DNA of 64,000 bases, taken from contig NC_055990.1 of assembly GCF_018446385.1 (NCBI RefSeq), positions 24,061,058 through 24,125,057 of the forward strand, given 5' to 3'. Below, piece after piece: positions 46,101 through 57,114 of the stretch; within the stretch, counting starts at the first letter, position 1, and each line of letters starts with the position of its first letter. The position numbers were made by a program, and so were the translations under genes. The notes beneath the pieces are model-generated. The model saw nothing but the letters and a program-made list of their open reading frames with translations. It had not been told where the DNA came from and ran no database searches. Source of the stretch: Zingiber officinale. Lineage: Eukaryota; Streptophyta; Magnoliopsida; Zingiberales; Zingiberaceae.

Positions 46101-47290
46101 GCTCATCCCATTGTTGCCCTCGGCTCGTCCTCCCTAGACAAATCACCTCCCTCCTCCCCTTATTTACTCATCCCCATGCCCTTTCATTGTCTCCACTTAT
46201 GGCCAGGCTCTTACCCCCGAAGGCATAGTCATCAACATGATGGCTCTTGGCTGCGACTGCCACAACTGGATTGACATGTCCCCCATGTCGGCATACCCTT
46301 ACATCAACACCGAAGGTAAGTAGTTGTAGATTAAGGTCCCGTGTGAGACGCTCGAGCATGGTCTTGCACTGCGCTCATGGACAAACTACCTCAACCTCAT
46401 TGTCAACAGCACACTCTCTAACATCGACGTCAGCAATCAAACCTTCTACGATAACCGCTAAATTTTTAATGTCTATAAATTAGATATTACTATCGGTAAA
46501 TTAACTTAACAATTTCATAAATAATAAAAAAAATATTTAATAAAATTTAAAATTCTGTGAAATATAGAAAAAGATGAGATGGTAAAGATCGCGCAAATTG
46601 AACTCAAACCTCTTCTATATGGTGTCATTGGCGGACTCACTCAATTCAGGATCAGCCTAGTCCATCTCTACTTTCTACATCCGTCTCAACACACATGTCT
46701 TCACATCTATGGCTTATCCACTGAGTAATAGACAGGCCGAAGTGATGAATAGAAAAATCATTAGAGGGTTGAAAACCAAGTTAGATCATGTCAGAAGATG
46801 CTGGGTTGATGAGTTACCTAGTGTACTGTGGGCTTATTGTACAACCCCCCGAGAAGTAATAAGCATAACCCCTTTTCATATGGTTTATGGTGGTGAAACA
46901 ATGGCCCCGGTCAAGATTGGCATGGAATCCAATCTAAGGTAGCTGTACGATGAGGATAATGTCAGTCGAATCCTTATGGAGCTTAATCTAATAGACAAAG
47001 TCTAAGACAAAGCAGTAACTCAGCTAATAACATACTACCAAAGGATGAGACAAAATTATAATAGAAGGGTTATCCCTAGATTTTTACAGGTTGGTGATCT
47101 AGTCTGAAAGAGGGTCAAGCTAGTCGGGGATCTTAACAAACTGGAGTCACAATGGTGGTGGTGGGGGGGGGGGGGGCCCATACAAGGTAGTGCAAAAGCT
47201 CACCTCAGGTCCTACTATCTCGAAGATGCGGATGGGAGAAATTTAGAGCGACCCTGGAGTGCCAACCATTTACAGCCTTACAGGACTTAA
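43114..47290 (+). pseudogene. Gyp-2 pol: reverse transcriptase, RNase H, additional RNase H, integrase (broken)
   Basis: Order and motifs: FAWEPKEI and QFPSWLANVVLVSKSENKLR start the reverse transcriptase; INLRALNKAFPKDYYPLSRI, CMLDAYQGYHQ, MSFGLKNAS and YVDDILIK (about 43733) follow. RT-linked RNase H: LVYLSANEH...GSVLV near 44170-44220. A second RNase H: WKINVDGSSARQGS, ATNNEAEYEALI and YSDSQLAV (44550-44770), the additional domain known from Tat-lineage elements. Integrase: HH-CC finger (45195-45350), core Asp in DKWGMDIVG and KLMSDNGRQF, core Glu in QAEVMNRKI (after the hAT insertion), C-terminal GDLV and GPYKVVQKLT. Many stops and a G run at 47162. An inactive relic. Confidence 0.88.
45664..46689. 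mobile_element. Non-autonomous hAT-like DNA transposon, 1026 bp, inside Gyp-2 integrase
   Basis: Ends CAGAGACGTAG and (reverse complement) TTGAGACGGATG form short imperfect inverted repeats. It is flanked by an 8-bp near-duplication, CACACAGG (45656-45663) and CACACATG (46690-46697), the length typical of hAT. Removal rejoins the integrase frame. No transposase is seen. Positions 46000-46450 look coding-like (GC-richer, frames such as TPEGIVINMMALGCDCHNW) but I cannot identify the protein; it may be a captured gene piece. Confidence 0.7.
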
Positions 47291-47374
47291 GAGTATTCTT
47301 GTAATGAATTGATGTAGTACTTTAAATATTTTTTACTCAATGAAAATATAGGCAATTTTAGCTCCAACAGTCCT

Positions 47375-48425
47375 AGCATATTCCGGACTCCTGAGCATCT
47401 GGCCTAGTTATAAGCGAGCATTCTCTCATGCCTTTATATTCTAGACTCCCGAGCCTCCGACCGGGTTATAAGGAGCATGCTCTCGCGCCTTTATATTCCA
47501 AACTCCCAAGCATCCAGCCTGGTTATAAGCGAGGATGCTCTCACATATCTATAATCCAAACTCTCGAGCATCTGGCCAGATTATAAGAGAGCATGCTCTC
47601 GCACCTTTATATTCTAGACTCCCGAGCCTCCAGCTAGGTTATAAGCGGGTATACCCTCACGCCTTTATATTCTAGACTCTCAAGCCTCTGGCCAGGTTAT
47701 AAGTGAACATGCTCTAGCGTATCTATAATCCCGAGCATCCAACTAGGTTATAAGTGAGCATGCTCTTGCGCCTTTATAGTCCCGAGCATCCTGCTGGGTT
47801 ATAAGCGAGCATGCTCTCGTGTCTCTATAATCCAAACGCCTAAGCCTCCGGTCGGATTATAAGCAAGTATGCTCTCGTGACTTTGTATTACATACTCTCG
47901 AGCATCAGACCATGCTATAATTGAGCATGCTCTCATGCCTCTATAATCCAGACTCTCGAGCCTCTGGTAGGGTTATAAACGAGCATGCTCTCACGCATTT
48001 ATATTCCAGACTCCTGAGCCTTCGGCTGAGTTATAAGCGAGCATGCTCTCATGCCTTTATATTCCAGACTCTCAATCATTCGACCGGATTATAAGCTAGC
48101 ATGCTCTCGTGCCTTTATAATCCAGACTCCCAAGCCTCCGGCCAGGTTATAAGCAAGCATGATCTCATGCCTTTATAATCCAGACTCCCGAGTCTCTGGT
48201 TAGGTTATAAGCGAGCATGCTCTCACACCTTTATATTCTAGACTCCCTAGTATTCAACCAGATTATAAGCGAGTATGCTCTCGCGCCTTTATAATCCAAA
48301 CTCCTGAGCATCCGATCGGGTTATAAGATAGCATGCTCTTACACCTTTATAATCCAGACTCCCAAGCCTCTGGTTAAGTTTAAGCGAGCATGCTCTCATG
48401 CCTTCATATTCTAAACTCCCATACA
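47375..48425. repeat. About 58-bp minisatellite, some 18 copies, in Gyp-2
   Basis: Unit contains TTATAAGCGAGCATGCTCTC, then CTTTATA(A/T)TCCAGACTCC and GAGC(A/C)TC(C/T)GGCC. The GAGCATGCTC core is a 10-bp palindrome present in most copies. Copies are moderately diverged, so the array is older than that of Gyp-1. Confidence 0.92.
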
Positions 48426-49039
48426 AGTTCTAATTTTAAGGGTTTCATTGTATTAACTGGCCTGGTTATACCGTTGAGCATCATCATCCCGCCAGGTTTA
48501 ATATTTAGTCTAGTATTAAATTATGAAGAACTCACTTGGAGGCCATATCATAAATATATTAAGGGGTTATAGTCATCTGGTCTGACTATTTTGCTCGATA
48601 TTAATAGATCGCCTAGTATATTATTCAACCCGGAGATCCCTTGTAAGATAATTTATACGCTTGATATGATTATCCTGCTCGGCGTTATCAGCTCGTCCTA
48701 TTTATTATGTGGATTGATGAGTATTTCATGGAGGGCATATGTAGATTCTATTTTACAAGAAATATTAGTTATTCTGAAGATACGCAAGAAAGATACACAA
48801 GAAAATAGGGGTGATTTAATAAGGTCCCATGCGCACATTGACATTTAAATTATGTTTCCTTCTCAACGATTACACAACACAAAATATATGGTTATACATT
48901 TAATCAAATTTGCTCAAGAGGTCCTTTGGAAGCTCTTTGAGAAGTCGATGATGGTCTATGAATAGGCGAGGAGGTTCGGTCGATACATAGCCGCCCTCTT
49001 ATAACTGTTAAATAACTCTTTCGCTTATATAGGAGAGCG
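48426..49039 (+). other. Gyp-2 internal, no gene seen
   Basis: AT-rich stretch between the minisatellite and the antisense gene. Repeated CTGGTCTGACTAT/CCGCCAGGTTTAATAT-type words may be degenerate repeats. Confidence 0.5.
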
Positions 49040-49567
49040 TTCTCGACATACGGTTGGCAAATATTTTACTAAATTTGTGGGAGTCGAGATGTCCCCTCTG
49101 TCTGACCTCAAAATTCTTGTCCTCCCAGGCCTTGTACGTTTTCAACTCAGTCTTTTTGGAGTTTAACTCAGCCTATAGTGATTCTAGCCAGGCTTCTTGT
49201 GTGGACAATTCCCCCTTTTGCTTTAATATCAATAAGTCCTTGGATGCTATTTCCTCGGCTTGCTTAGAGAGTCTTGAAGTATGAAAAAATTTTAGCTCCT
49301 CTAGCAAAGTAGTTTTTTGAGCCAGATCGAAAATGACCTTGGCGCTCGTAGCCCTTTTTTCTCGAAGCTTAGATTCACTAGTCTGCAACCAAACTTCCAA
49401 TCTTTTCTTGGTCACTTCTTGAGAATCCACCAATTATTGAGATTCCTTTAGGGTCTACCCCATACTTAAAAGAAGCCCGGACTGAGCCTTCACCTCTTCT
49501 CATAAATTAGCCATCTCAGTGTCTAGAGCGAACGTGGTAGCTTCTAATTCCACCACCTGTTCTTGTA
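49040..49567 (-). pseudogene. Antisense coiled-coil gene of Gyp-2, 3' half
   Basis: On the minus strand an 86-codon frame (49433-49173; KRLEVWLQTSESKLREKRAT, Glu/Lys/Leu-rich) and flanking frames form a long coiled coil, like exon 3 of the Gyp-1 antisense gene. The coil runs up to the Cop-E insertion at 49573 and resumes without a frame break at 58645. Stops interrupt it near 49436 and 49462. Confidence 0.6.
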
Positions 49568-50686
49568 GAATTTGTAGGATCGTAAGAGTGCAATAGAGGG
49601 GGGGGGTGGTGAATATCGTGCTTTTAAAAACTTTTCTTTTACTCGTTTAAATCAAAGTCATGCAGTGAAAAGTAAAGAACATGTTCGGTTATTTGGTTCG
49701 AAGCCTAGGTGGACTCCTACTCCAAGACCCGTGATCCTTGATCTCATCGATGGGAAATCCACTAAGACTCTTTTCTCCAAAAACCTCAGAGAGAAGCAAA
49801 TCGTACAATATGAAAGAAAATAAGATAGTAACAACCTACTATCTTATATGAGTTTAAGTACAATGCAAGCTTTTTAAAATAAAAATTATACCGACACTTA
49901 TATGGAAGATATTGTTGGAGGATCTTGTGGCCGGCTAGAAGGGGGGTTGAATGGATGGCGCCCCCCAATTACTTGCTTCCTACATATTCATTAGTGCGCA
50001 AGCGGAAATACAAATACTAATTACGAATACAAAAGCTAATGACAAAGAAAAGAACAAGCAAACCAATGCACGTCGATGTAACGTGGTTCGGAGATGATGC
50101 TCCTACTCCACGGCTGTCCGTAAGGTGGAAGATCCCGATCCTTCGGTGGATTAGCCCCCGGCAAACTCCAGCTAGCTCAACCTCCTTGTGGGTGGAGAAA
50201 CCTCACCACAACACCAACCAAGAACACTTGGACACAAGAGACCTTGAGCACTTTGGTGGCTACTAATTATGCTTTAACTAAGTCTAATTTCGTCTACCTA
50301 TGCTGGCCATCCCAAGCTCCTTCTTATAGAGCTTGAGGAAATCAGCCTTGCTGATTTGCCCGTTACCAGTCGACTGGTCCTTGCACCAGTCGATTGGTGC
50401 CAGCCTAACGACTCTCTTAACGACTATCCACCAGTCGACTGGTCACAGGACCAGTCGACTGATCCCAGCCATTTCGGGCACAGAGAGCTTCTGTGCTCAC
50501 CACCAGTCGACTGATCCCAGTACCAGTCGACTGGTACAACCCTATACCTAGGGTTCCCATCCCAAGTACATTTCTCTCAGCACTCAGACCCTCACGACTC
50601 ACTTAACTCTTCTTTGCAGTTTTGACCTCTTGCCTTCAAACTTACTTCCTTTGGCTCTCGTCCCTCGGATGCATCCAAGCCCGCGG

Positions 50687-51961
50687 TGTTGGTGCAGGAA
50701 GCATCCGACGATCGAACCTAAGTTATGATAATAGCAAAGGGATTCAAAGTTAAGATTCTCTGTTATCTAACATGTTGAATGAGTGTTTCAGGAAAGTCCT
50801 AACTGTGGTTAGGCAGATGAAAATCCTAGGGGGTGGTAACCCTAGGTCCTAGGGGGTGGTAACCCTAGGTGAAGGAAAATCCTAAGGGGGGGTAACCTTA
50901 GGTCCTAGGGGGCGGTAACCCTAGGTGGAGGAAAACCCTAAGGGGCGGCAACCTTAGGTCCTAGGGGGTGGTAACCCTAGGTGGAGAAAAACCCTAGGGG
51001 GCGGTAACCCTAGGTCCTAGGGGGTGGTAACCCTAGGCGGAAAGTCCAGTCGATCTGGAGGATCGTACTGGCAATAGGTAAATCTCCTGAGTGGAGTAGG
51101 TGAGGACGCGTTCCCCGTAGAGGGAACAGTAGGCGTCGGGTCGACCTAGGGTTTCCGGTTGGAAACCTGAAGTCAGACTCGGACAGTCCGGAGACTGTTA
51201 ATACTTCATTTATAATATCTATTGTATGTGTGCTAACTTTGTGCTGCAGGATAGTGTTTGAGACTAACGTATCTTGCAGGTGCAAAGGAGCAACTTAAAG
51301 ACTCGGATGAACAGTGTCCGAGGCGCCTCCATGGAGCTTGGAGGCGCCTCGGGTACAAAGGAAGAGCTGGCTGCGAAACAGTGTTCAAGGCGCCTTGAGT
51401 GGTGATGGAGGCGCCTTGGACCTGTTGAAGGCGCCTTGAGTGGTGATGGAGGCGCCTTCAACTGTGATAAGCGCAGAATGGTCAGCGCTTATCTGCACGA
51501 TGGAATCGGAGCGGTGGAGGCGCCTTGGATGGCTTTCAAGGCGCCTTGGATGCCCTTTATAAGGGGACTTCGAGCAGCTTCTTGAATCAAGAACTTACAA
51601 GCGATCTTTCTGCTACAAGCTGCTCACGAGACGATTCCGAAGTGCTGCTACGAGACGCCGACGACCCGGAGCTCCGAATTTTTAGATTACAATATTGTCG
51701 TCGGTATAATTAATTGTTGTCATTTATTGTACTTCAAATTGTAATTATTATCGAGTTTATAGTTGTTGCCCACCGGAAGCGATCAAGGATCGCTGGCCTT
51801 CGAGTAGGAGTCGATCAAGGCTCCGAACGAAGTAAAATCGACCTGTCTCTGTGTAATTATTTCTTTTATTCCGCTGCGTATTTAACTCCGATAGGATTCC
51901 GATACGAACAAAATAGCCACGAGCGCTATTCACCCCCCCTCTAGCGCGTCTCGATCCAACA
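50687..51961 (+). mobile_element. Solo LTR of the Cop-A family
   Basis: 1275 bp, TGTTGGTGCAGG to GATCCAACA, in plus orientation, flanked by a perfect CGCGG duplication (50682-50686, 51962-51966). Eight GGCGCC palindromes at 51319-51545. TATA-like CTTTATAAGG at about 51555 and U5 motif TTCACCCCCCCTCTAG near the end. Its 5' part has an expanded CCTAGGGGGTGGTAACC repeat (50826-51045). Confidence 0.92.
50826..51045. repeat. CCTAGGG(G)-GGTAACCCTAGG tandem repeat in the Cop-A solo LTR
   Basis: At least eight half-units CCTA(A/G)GGGGG(T/C)GG(T/C)AACC(C/T)TAGG, alternating with GGTGGAGGAAAA spacers. Only two or three units are found in the other Cop-A LTRs (26410-26540, 42640-42730). Confidence 0.85.
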
Positions 51962-52294
51962 CGCGGCTCGTCCCCAATGCCATCCTTCACGTATGCCTCG
52001 AAGTTGGTTCCCTCGGCCCTTGTCCTCGCTGCCTTGTCCATGGTCCCTTGGATGCTCCATCCTTCACCGGACCCGAAGCCGTCAACCTGAGTCACATGTG
52101 TCACTTGCAGTCCTGCACAACTCAAGTACACATATCAAATAACGAGAGTAAACCTAACTTAAGCCCTTTGCCCAAACACCAAAACACATAGTCTCGCGGA
52201 CCATTGGGATTGTTCCAACAATCTCCCCCTTTTTGGTGTTTGGCAATACGTTTAAGTTAGGGAAAATATATAACAAATAAACATGCTAATAACA

Positions 52295-52512
52295 AATGGA
52301 CTTATGTCGCCAAGGCTACACACTTGGACTTACATCGCCGAATGGACTTACGTTGCCAAGGCTACACACTTGGACTTACACCGTCGAATAGACTTACGCT
52401 GCTAAGGCTACACACTTGGCAACCGCCGAATGAACTTACGTTGCCAAGGCTACACACTTGGACTTACACCGCCGAATGGACTTACGTTGCCAAGGCTACA
52501 CACTTGGCAACC
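52295..52512. repeat. About 46-bp tandem repeat, five copies, in Cop-B internal DNA
   Basis: Copies share CCAAGGCTACACACTTGG with GACTTAC and CGCCGAATG; CCAAGGCT starts at about 52310, 52356, 52402, 52444 and 52490. Confidence 0.85.
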
Positions 52513-52670
52513 GCCGAATGATAATGCAACATGCATTGGAACCTATCCCAAGGCTCCCCCTACACCTAAGCTCCCCAATGAGCTAGGATTTTCCCACAGG
52601 GATTTTTAAGAATCTATCCCAAGTCTCCCCCTATGCAAAGGCATTTAAGGTTTTCCCAACTAAACCTTAC

Positions 52671-53756
52671 TGTTGAACCCCGTGGTAGTTTTGATGTGAT
52701 CAACCAAGCTTAGGTTAGGTCCTTCTTTGTGTTTAATCCCTGTGTCTAAGTGTGTAGGAGCTTAGGAGCGCAGGAAGTCGAGCGGAAGACGCAGCTAGCG
52801 AGAAGGATGGCACGGGAAGGGAGCCGACGGGCTCGGTGCGTCCGAAGGACGAGAGAGCTGTGGAAGAGTACACCCGGTGGGCGTGAAGAACATGCGCGGT
52901 GTTCGAGGGACGTAAAGCCGTGACATAAGACTGCTCGAGGAGAAGGCCGGGAACTGGGTTCGGGTGAGCCTTATTCCGGACGGCCGAAATCACCCAAAGA
53001 AGCCGAACCAGAGCAAGTCAACTGGAAGTTGACTTGTCAATGGTTCGGTCGACCGAACCTCCTGATTGATCGACCAAACCCCTCTCAATCAGTAGCCAAC
53101 CGCCAATGCCACATCAGAAGTTGACCGTTGGTAAAGCTGATCGGTCGACCGAACCTCTTGATCAGTCAACCGAACAGAAGTTAATCCAAAGACTTAGTCG
53201 AGCAAATTGATCGGGCCAACTCAGCTGGAGACCGTTGGCCGATCGGTCGACCGAATATAAGGATCGGTTGACCGAACCAAAGCTCGATCCTCAGAGACTG
53301 CACCTGGACGGAAGACTGGGCAGGTACAACAAGTTCGGTCGACCGAACCTGGGGATCGATCGACCGATCCCTCTCGAGTCAAACCTGATCCCGAAGGTTC
53401 AGGTTATGTGATAAGCTCTAGAACCTCTATATAAAGGAGGTCTCGGGTAGCTATTAAACAACAATGAACACGAACGAAATAGCAACTCTTATACTCTCAT
53501 TCTCTTAGCAACTACTGTGCTGTCAAAGTGTAAAAGGTTTCTCCGCCTTCAGAGAAGGAGTTTTCTTACTGCGCCTTTCTTACTGCCCTGGATTAACATC
53601 CCTCTTGGTTGTAACCAGGTTAATTGCTGTCTCCTTTTATTTCTACTATTAGTTTTATTATTGTTGCTTTATTTTAAGAGTTGAAAAGCTTTGAGGAGGG
53701 TTACTTTTAGTTTCAGGCAATTCACCCCCCTCTTGTCGGTCTCCGCTGCTCCAACA
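52671..53756 (+). mobile_element. Solo LTR of the Cop-C family inside Cop-B
   Basis: 1086 bp, TGTTGAACCCCG to GCTCCAACA, flanked by a perfect CTTAC duplication (52666-52670, 53757-53761). TATA box CTATATAAAGG at about 53433. U5 motif AATTCACCCCCCTCTTG at about 53719. Eight GGTCGACCGA-type palindromes between 53040 and 53370, arranged in pairs about 20-25 bp apart. Confidence 0.92.
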
Positions 53757-53761
53757 CTTAC

Positions 53762-54597
53762 TTCTCCTCCTTTGCCTAACATCCAAAAAGTTCTCCAACA
53801 ATATCCCAATTGTTGAAAACTTATCATCCAAACTGACCCTAAACTCATGTATTTATTCCCCATGGATCCCATACATCTAAACGAGTGGACACGGTCAAAA
53901 ACAACGCTGAAAAATAATATCAGGCTGGTATCAGTCGACTGCCCCTGAGTGCCAGTCGACTGCCCCCTTCAACAAAACCTTATAGAAGCATTTTGTGGTC
54001 GAAATCTACTGTTACAAGTCGACTGGTATCTGCACCAGTTGATTAGCACCCTATTTCTGCAAAAATCAACCTTTTCAGGCCAACTTCAGAAATGCACCAG
54101 AAATTCCCTAGACCTCCAAAAATCTCCAAATTTTGTGGAGAGATCTATTGTACCCTTGTCTACTTGGAAAAATATATTATAAAATGTATCTATCACCAAT
54201 CCCAAGATTGACACAAAATCCAAAACTAGCTAAATGGTTCAATTGAACCTTGACCTAAAGTCCTAGTTTTGGCTCCCTCTTGATGTATTTGCCCATACCA
54301 ACCCATAATGCATCCCTAGCATTGGTTTATATGACATCTATACATCCAAAACCAATTTTCATGTTATATAACCCCCAAATGTCATATTTCTTGCATGAAA
54401 CACAAACCATGTGTGCCAAATCCCTAGGTTTGAGACTCAAGTCTGTCTCCAAACCATTTGGCACACTCCATGGCTCCTCTAGACTCCCACATAGTACCCA
54501 CCTGAGATCCATTGGCCATGGGTCCCAATTTGACTCTTTGAGCTCCCCCTAGAGCTCTTAACCTTAGCCATCTTCTTAGATGCTTTCTCCATTATGG
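53762..54597 (-). other. Cop-B internal region between gag and 3' LTR, no pol
   Basis: No reverse transcriptase, integrase or protease motif on either strand. A few degenerate CAGTCGACTG words at 53930-54050. Confidence 0.65.
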
Positions 54598-56085
54598 CTA
54601 AACCACAGTGGTGCACCTTGGACACATCATCCTTGCCATAATCATATGCAACCCTAGCATATTTATTCTCATTGGCTTTAGATGACTCTCCCTTGCCCTT
54701 ATCATGTGATACCCTAGCACATGGTCTCCTTTTGCCTTGGAGGGACTAGATCGGTATCCCAAGCCCGATCTATCATTGTTGGGTCTTTGACTACCCAACA
54801 CCATACCTAAACCCTTAGATCCAACATTGAATCTTTCTAGGGTTTTCTCCAACTTATCAAGCTTCGCCTTCAAAGCTTGATTTTCTCTTTCTATGTTTCT
54901 AAATCTAGAGTCAACATGCCCACCATGGACATTCCTAGACCTAACCTTCCTCGGCATATGTCTCCCCTTCTTGGGATTAATTCCTTGGTTCTCTATTACC
55001 TTATTCTCCTTAGGTAATGAGAATTTAACTTTCCTAGGTCTATCATGCATAGGTCTCCTAGGGTTATGATCAATATTTACTCTATTCCTATCATGATATT
55101 TAAATCTAAAATTTTGCATGGGCATATAATGATTAACACTATTTTTCCTAGCATGCAAGGAGGAATGAAAATTTGAATTGCATTTTAAATTAGGGTATAC
55201 CTCCCTTACCCTTGAAGCTCCCCTTTGACTTGAGCTCTTCTTCTTTTTCTTCTCTTTCTCCCATTTCTTCAAATGCGCCAATTTCTTGAGCTCTCCCTTC
55301 CTTGGGCATTTGGTGTGGTAGTGACCCATTTCTCCACATGTGAAGCGTCTAATGTGCTTCTTCTCTTTCTTCTTCCTACAACTCAAATTAGATTCAAAAT
55401 GAATTGAATTGAGTTTAGGAGTTACCTCTTTCTTACCGAATGGACACCTACTCTTGTAGTGTCCTTTTTCATTGCAACCGAAACAAATTATGTTGTTCTT
55501 TGACTTCACTTCGGTGGAGGTGCTTGCTATGTTGACTTCCAAGACTTCTTCTTCTTCACTTGTCTTGGAATCTTCTTCAATTCTTGAGGATGTAGATGAT
55601 GCCACATCTTCCTTCTCCTCCTCTGATGTTGAGCGTGACTCAACTTCCATTTGCTCCACCTCCTCTTCTTGAGATACTAAGCCCATCTCCTTGGGATCTA
55701 TCTCATCATGTGTAGGCAAAAGTTCTTCTCCTAGAACATTTTTTACCTTGCTCCACAACTCATGGGCGTTCTTGTATTCACCTACATGACTTATCACGTT
55801 AGAATGTAAAATTTCAATCAATATTGATATTACCTTTGAATTTACCTCCGATCGTGTGGTTTTCTCCTTCGTCCAATGTCGAGGTCGGAGCTTCTTCCCT
55901 TTCTTGTCTTTAGGGACTTCAAATGGCTCTTCCACCACCATCATTGTGTCCCAATCCGTCTCGAAGAAGTTCTTCATCTTCACCATCCAAAAGGTGATGT
56001 CCCATAAGCTTTCTCCTTCGAACTTTGGCGGATCTATCAAGCCGGTCATCTTTGCTTCCTCGGTGGTTAGTCCAATGGAGAGCAA
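54598..56085 (-). CDS. Cop-B gag, open 495-codon frame
   Basis: Starts MLSIGLTTEEAKMTGLIDPP 3 bp after the primer site. Copia gag features: LIDPPKFEGESLWDITFWMVK at the N-terminus; helical core to about residue 130; acidic Ser/Glu-rich linker (about 140-190); zinc knuckle CFGCNEKGHYKSRCP (about 202-216); a second knuckle TCGEMGHYHTKCP (about 248-260) whose first Cys is Arg; a basic Lys-rich region; a coiled coil (IERENQALKAKLDKLEKTLE) and the GSKGLGMVLGSQ motif shared with Cop-A gag. The frame has no stop or frameshift. Role by family: capsid-like protein that packages element RNA in cytoplasmic particles. It lacks the usual pol behind it. Confidence 0.85.
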   Translation of the reverse strand: MLSIGLTTEEAKMTGLIDPPKFEGESLWDITFWMVKMKNFFETDWDTMMVVEEPFEVPKDKKGKKLRPRHWTKEKTTRSEVNSKVISILIEILHSNVISHVGEYKNAHELWSKVKNVLGEELLPTHDEIDPKEMGLVSQEEEVEQMEVESRSTSEEEKEDVASSTSSRIEEDSKTSEEEEVLEVNIASTSTEVKSKNNIICFGCNEKGHYKSRCPFGKKEVTPKLNSIHFESNLSCRKKKEKKHIRRFTCGEMGHYHTKCPRKGELKKLAHLKKWEKEKKKKKSSSQRGASRVREVYPNLKCNSNFHSSLHARKNSVNHYMPMQNFRFKYHDRNRVNIDHNPRRPMHDRPRKVKFSLPKENKVIENQGINPKKGRHMPRKVRSRNVHGGHVDSRFRNIERENQALKAKLDKLEKTLERFNVGSKGLGMVLGSQRPNNDRSGLGYRSSPSKAKGDHVLGYHMIRARESHLKPMRINMLGLHMIMARMMCPRCTTVV

Positions 56086-56089
56086 CCTC

Positions 56090-56101
56090 GCTCTGATACC
56101 A
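56090..56101 (-). promoter_or_regulatory. Cop-B primer-binding site
   Basis: Minus strand TGGTATCAGAGC, perfect tRNA-Met match, two bases from the LTR end. Confidence 0.9.
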
Positions 56102-56103
56102 CT

Positions 56104-57114
56104 TGTTGGAGGATCTTGCGGCTGGCTAGAAGGGGGGGGGGTTGAATGGACGGCGCCCCCAATTACTTGCTTCCTACGTATTCGTTAGTGCGCAAGCGGA
56201 AATACAAATACTAATTATGAATACAAAAGCTAATGACAAAGAAAAGAACAAGCAAATCAATGCACGTTGATGTAACGTAGTTCGGAGATGATGCTCCTAC
56301 TCCACGGCTGTCCGTAAGGTGGACGTTCCCAATCCTTCGGTGGATTAGCCCCCGGCAAACTCCGGCTAGCTCAACCTCCTTGTGGGTGGAGAAACCTCAC
56401 CACAACACCAACCAAGAACACTTGGACACAAGAGACCTTGAGCACTTTGGTGACTACTAATTAGGCTTTAACCAAGTCTAATTTCGTCTACCTGTGCTGG
56501 CCATCCCAAGCTCCTTCTTATAGAGCTTGAGGAAATCAGCCTTGCTGATTTGCCCGTTACCAGTCGACTGGTGCCAGCCCAATGTCTCTCTCAACGACTA
56601 TCTACTAGCCGACTGGTCACAGGAACAGTCAACTGATCCTAGCCATTTCGGGCACAGAGAGCTTCTATGCTCACCACCAGTTGGCTGATCCCAATACCAG
56701 TCGACTGGTACAACCCTATACCTAGGGTTCCCATCCTGAGTACATTTCTCTCAACACTCGGACCCTCACGACTCACTTGACTCTTCTTTGCAGCTTTGAC
56801 CTTTTGCCTTCAAGCTTATTTCCTTTGGCTCTCGTCCCTCGGATGCATCCAAGCCCGTGGCTCATCCCCAATGCCATCCTTCACGTATGCCTCGAAGTTG
56901 CTTCCCTCGGCCCTTGTCGTCGCTGCCTTGTCCATCGTCCCTCGGATGCTCCATCCTTCACCAGACTCGAAGCCGTCAACCTGAGTCACATGTGTAACCT
57001 GCAGTCGTGCACAACTCAAGTACACATATCAAATAACGAGGGTAAACCTAACTTAAACCCTTTGCCCAAACACAAAAACACATGATCCCGCATACCATTG
57101 GGATTGTTCTAATA
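56104..57114 (-). repeat. Cop-B 5' LTR
   Basis: 1011 bp, closely matching the 3' LTR without its nested insert. CCAGTCGACTGG palindromes at 56560-56710, several with mutated arms. Confidence 0.88.

Larger units (their letters stand above)
49913..52220 (-). repeat. Cop-B 3' LTR with nested Cop-A solo LTR
   Basis: About 1028 bp of LTR after removing 50687-51966. Six CCAGTCGACTG(G/A) palindromes lie between 50367 and 50535. Confidence 0.85.
49913..57114 (-). mobile_element. Cop-B: gag-only copia element inside Cop-E
   Basis: 3' LTR 49913-52220 (enlarged by a nested solo LTR), polypurine tract at 52221, internal 52221-56103, tRNA-Met primer site, 5' LTR 56104-57114. Flanks GATAT and GATGT match at four of five bases, an aged target duplication. 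Internal DNA contains gag and a solo LTR insertion but no pol, so Cop-B depends on another element. The 5' LTR outer end reads TCTAATA instead of TCCAACA. Confidence 0.85.

Noticed and set aside
52324-52521. 65-codon repetitive frame (RLTLLRLHTW-type)
   Set aside because: Translation of the 46-bp tandem repeat in Cop-B, not a gene.
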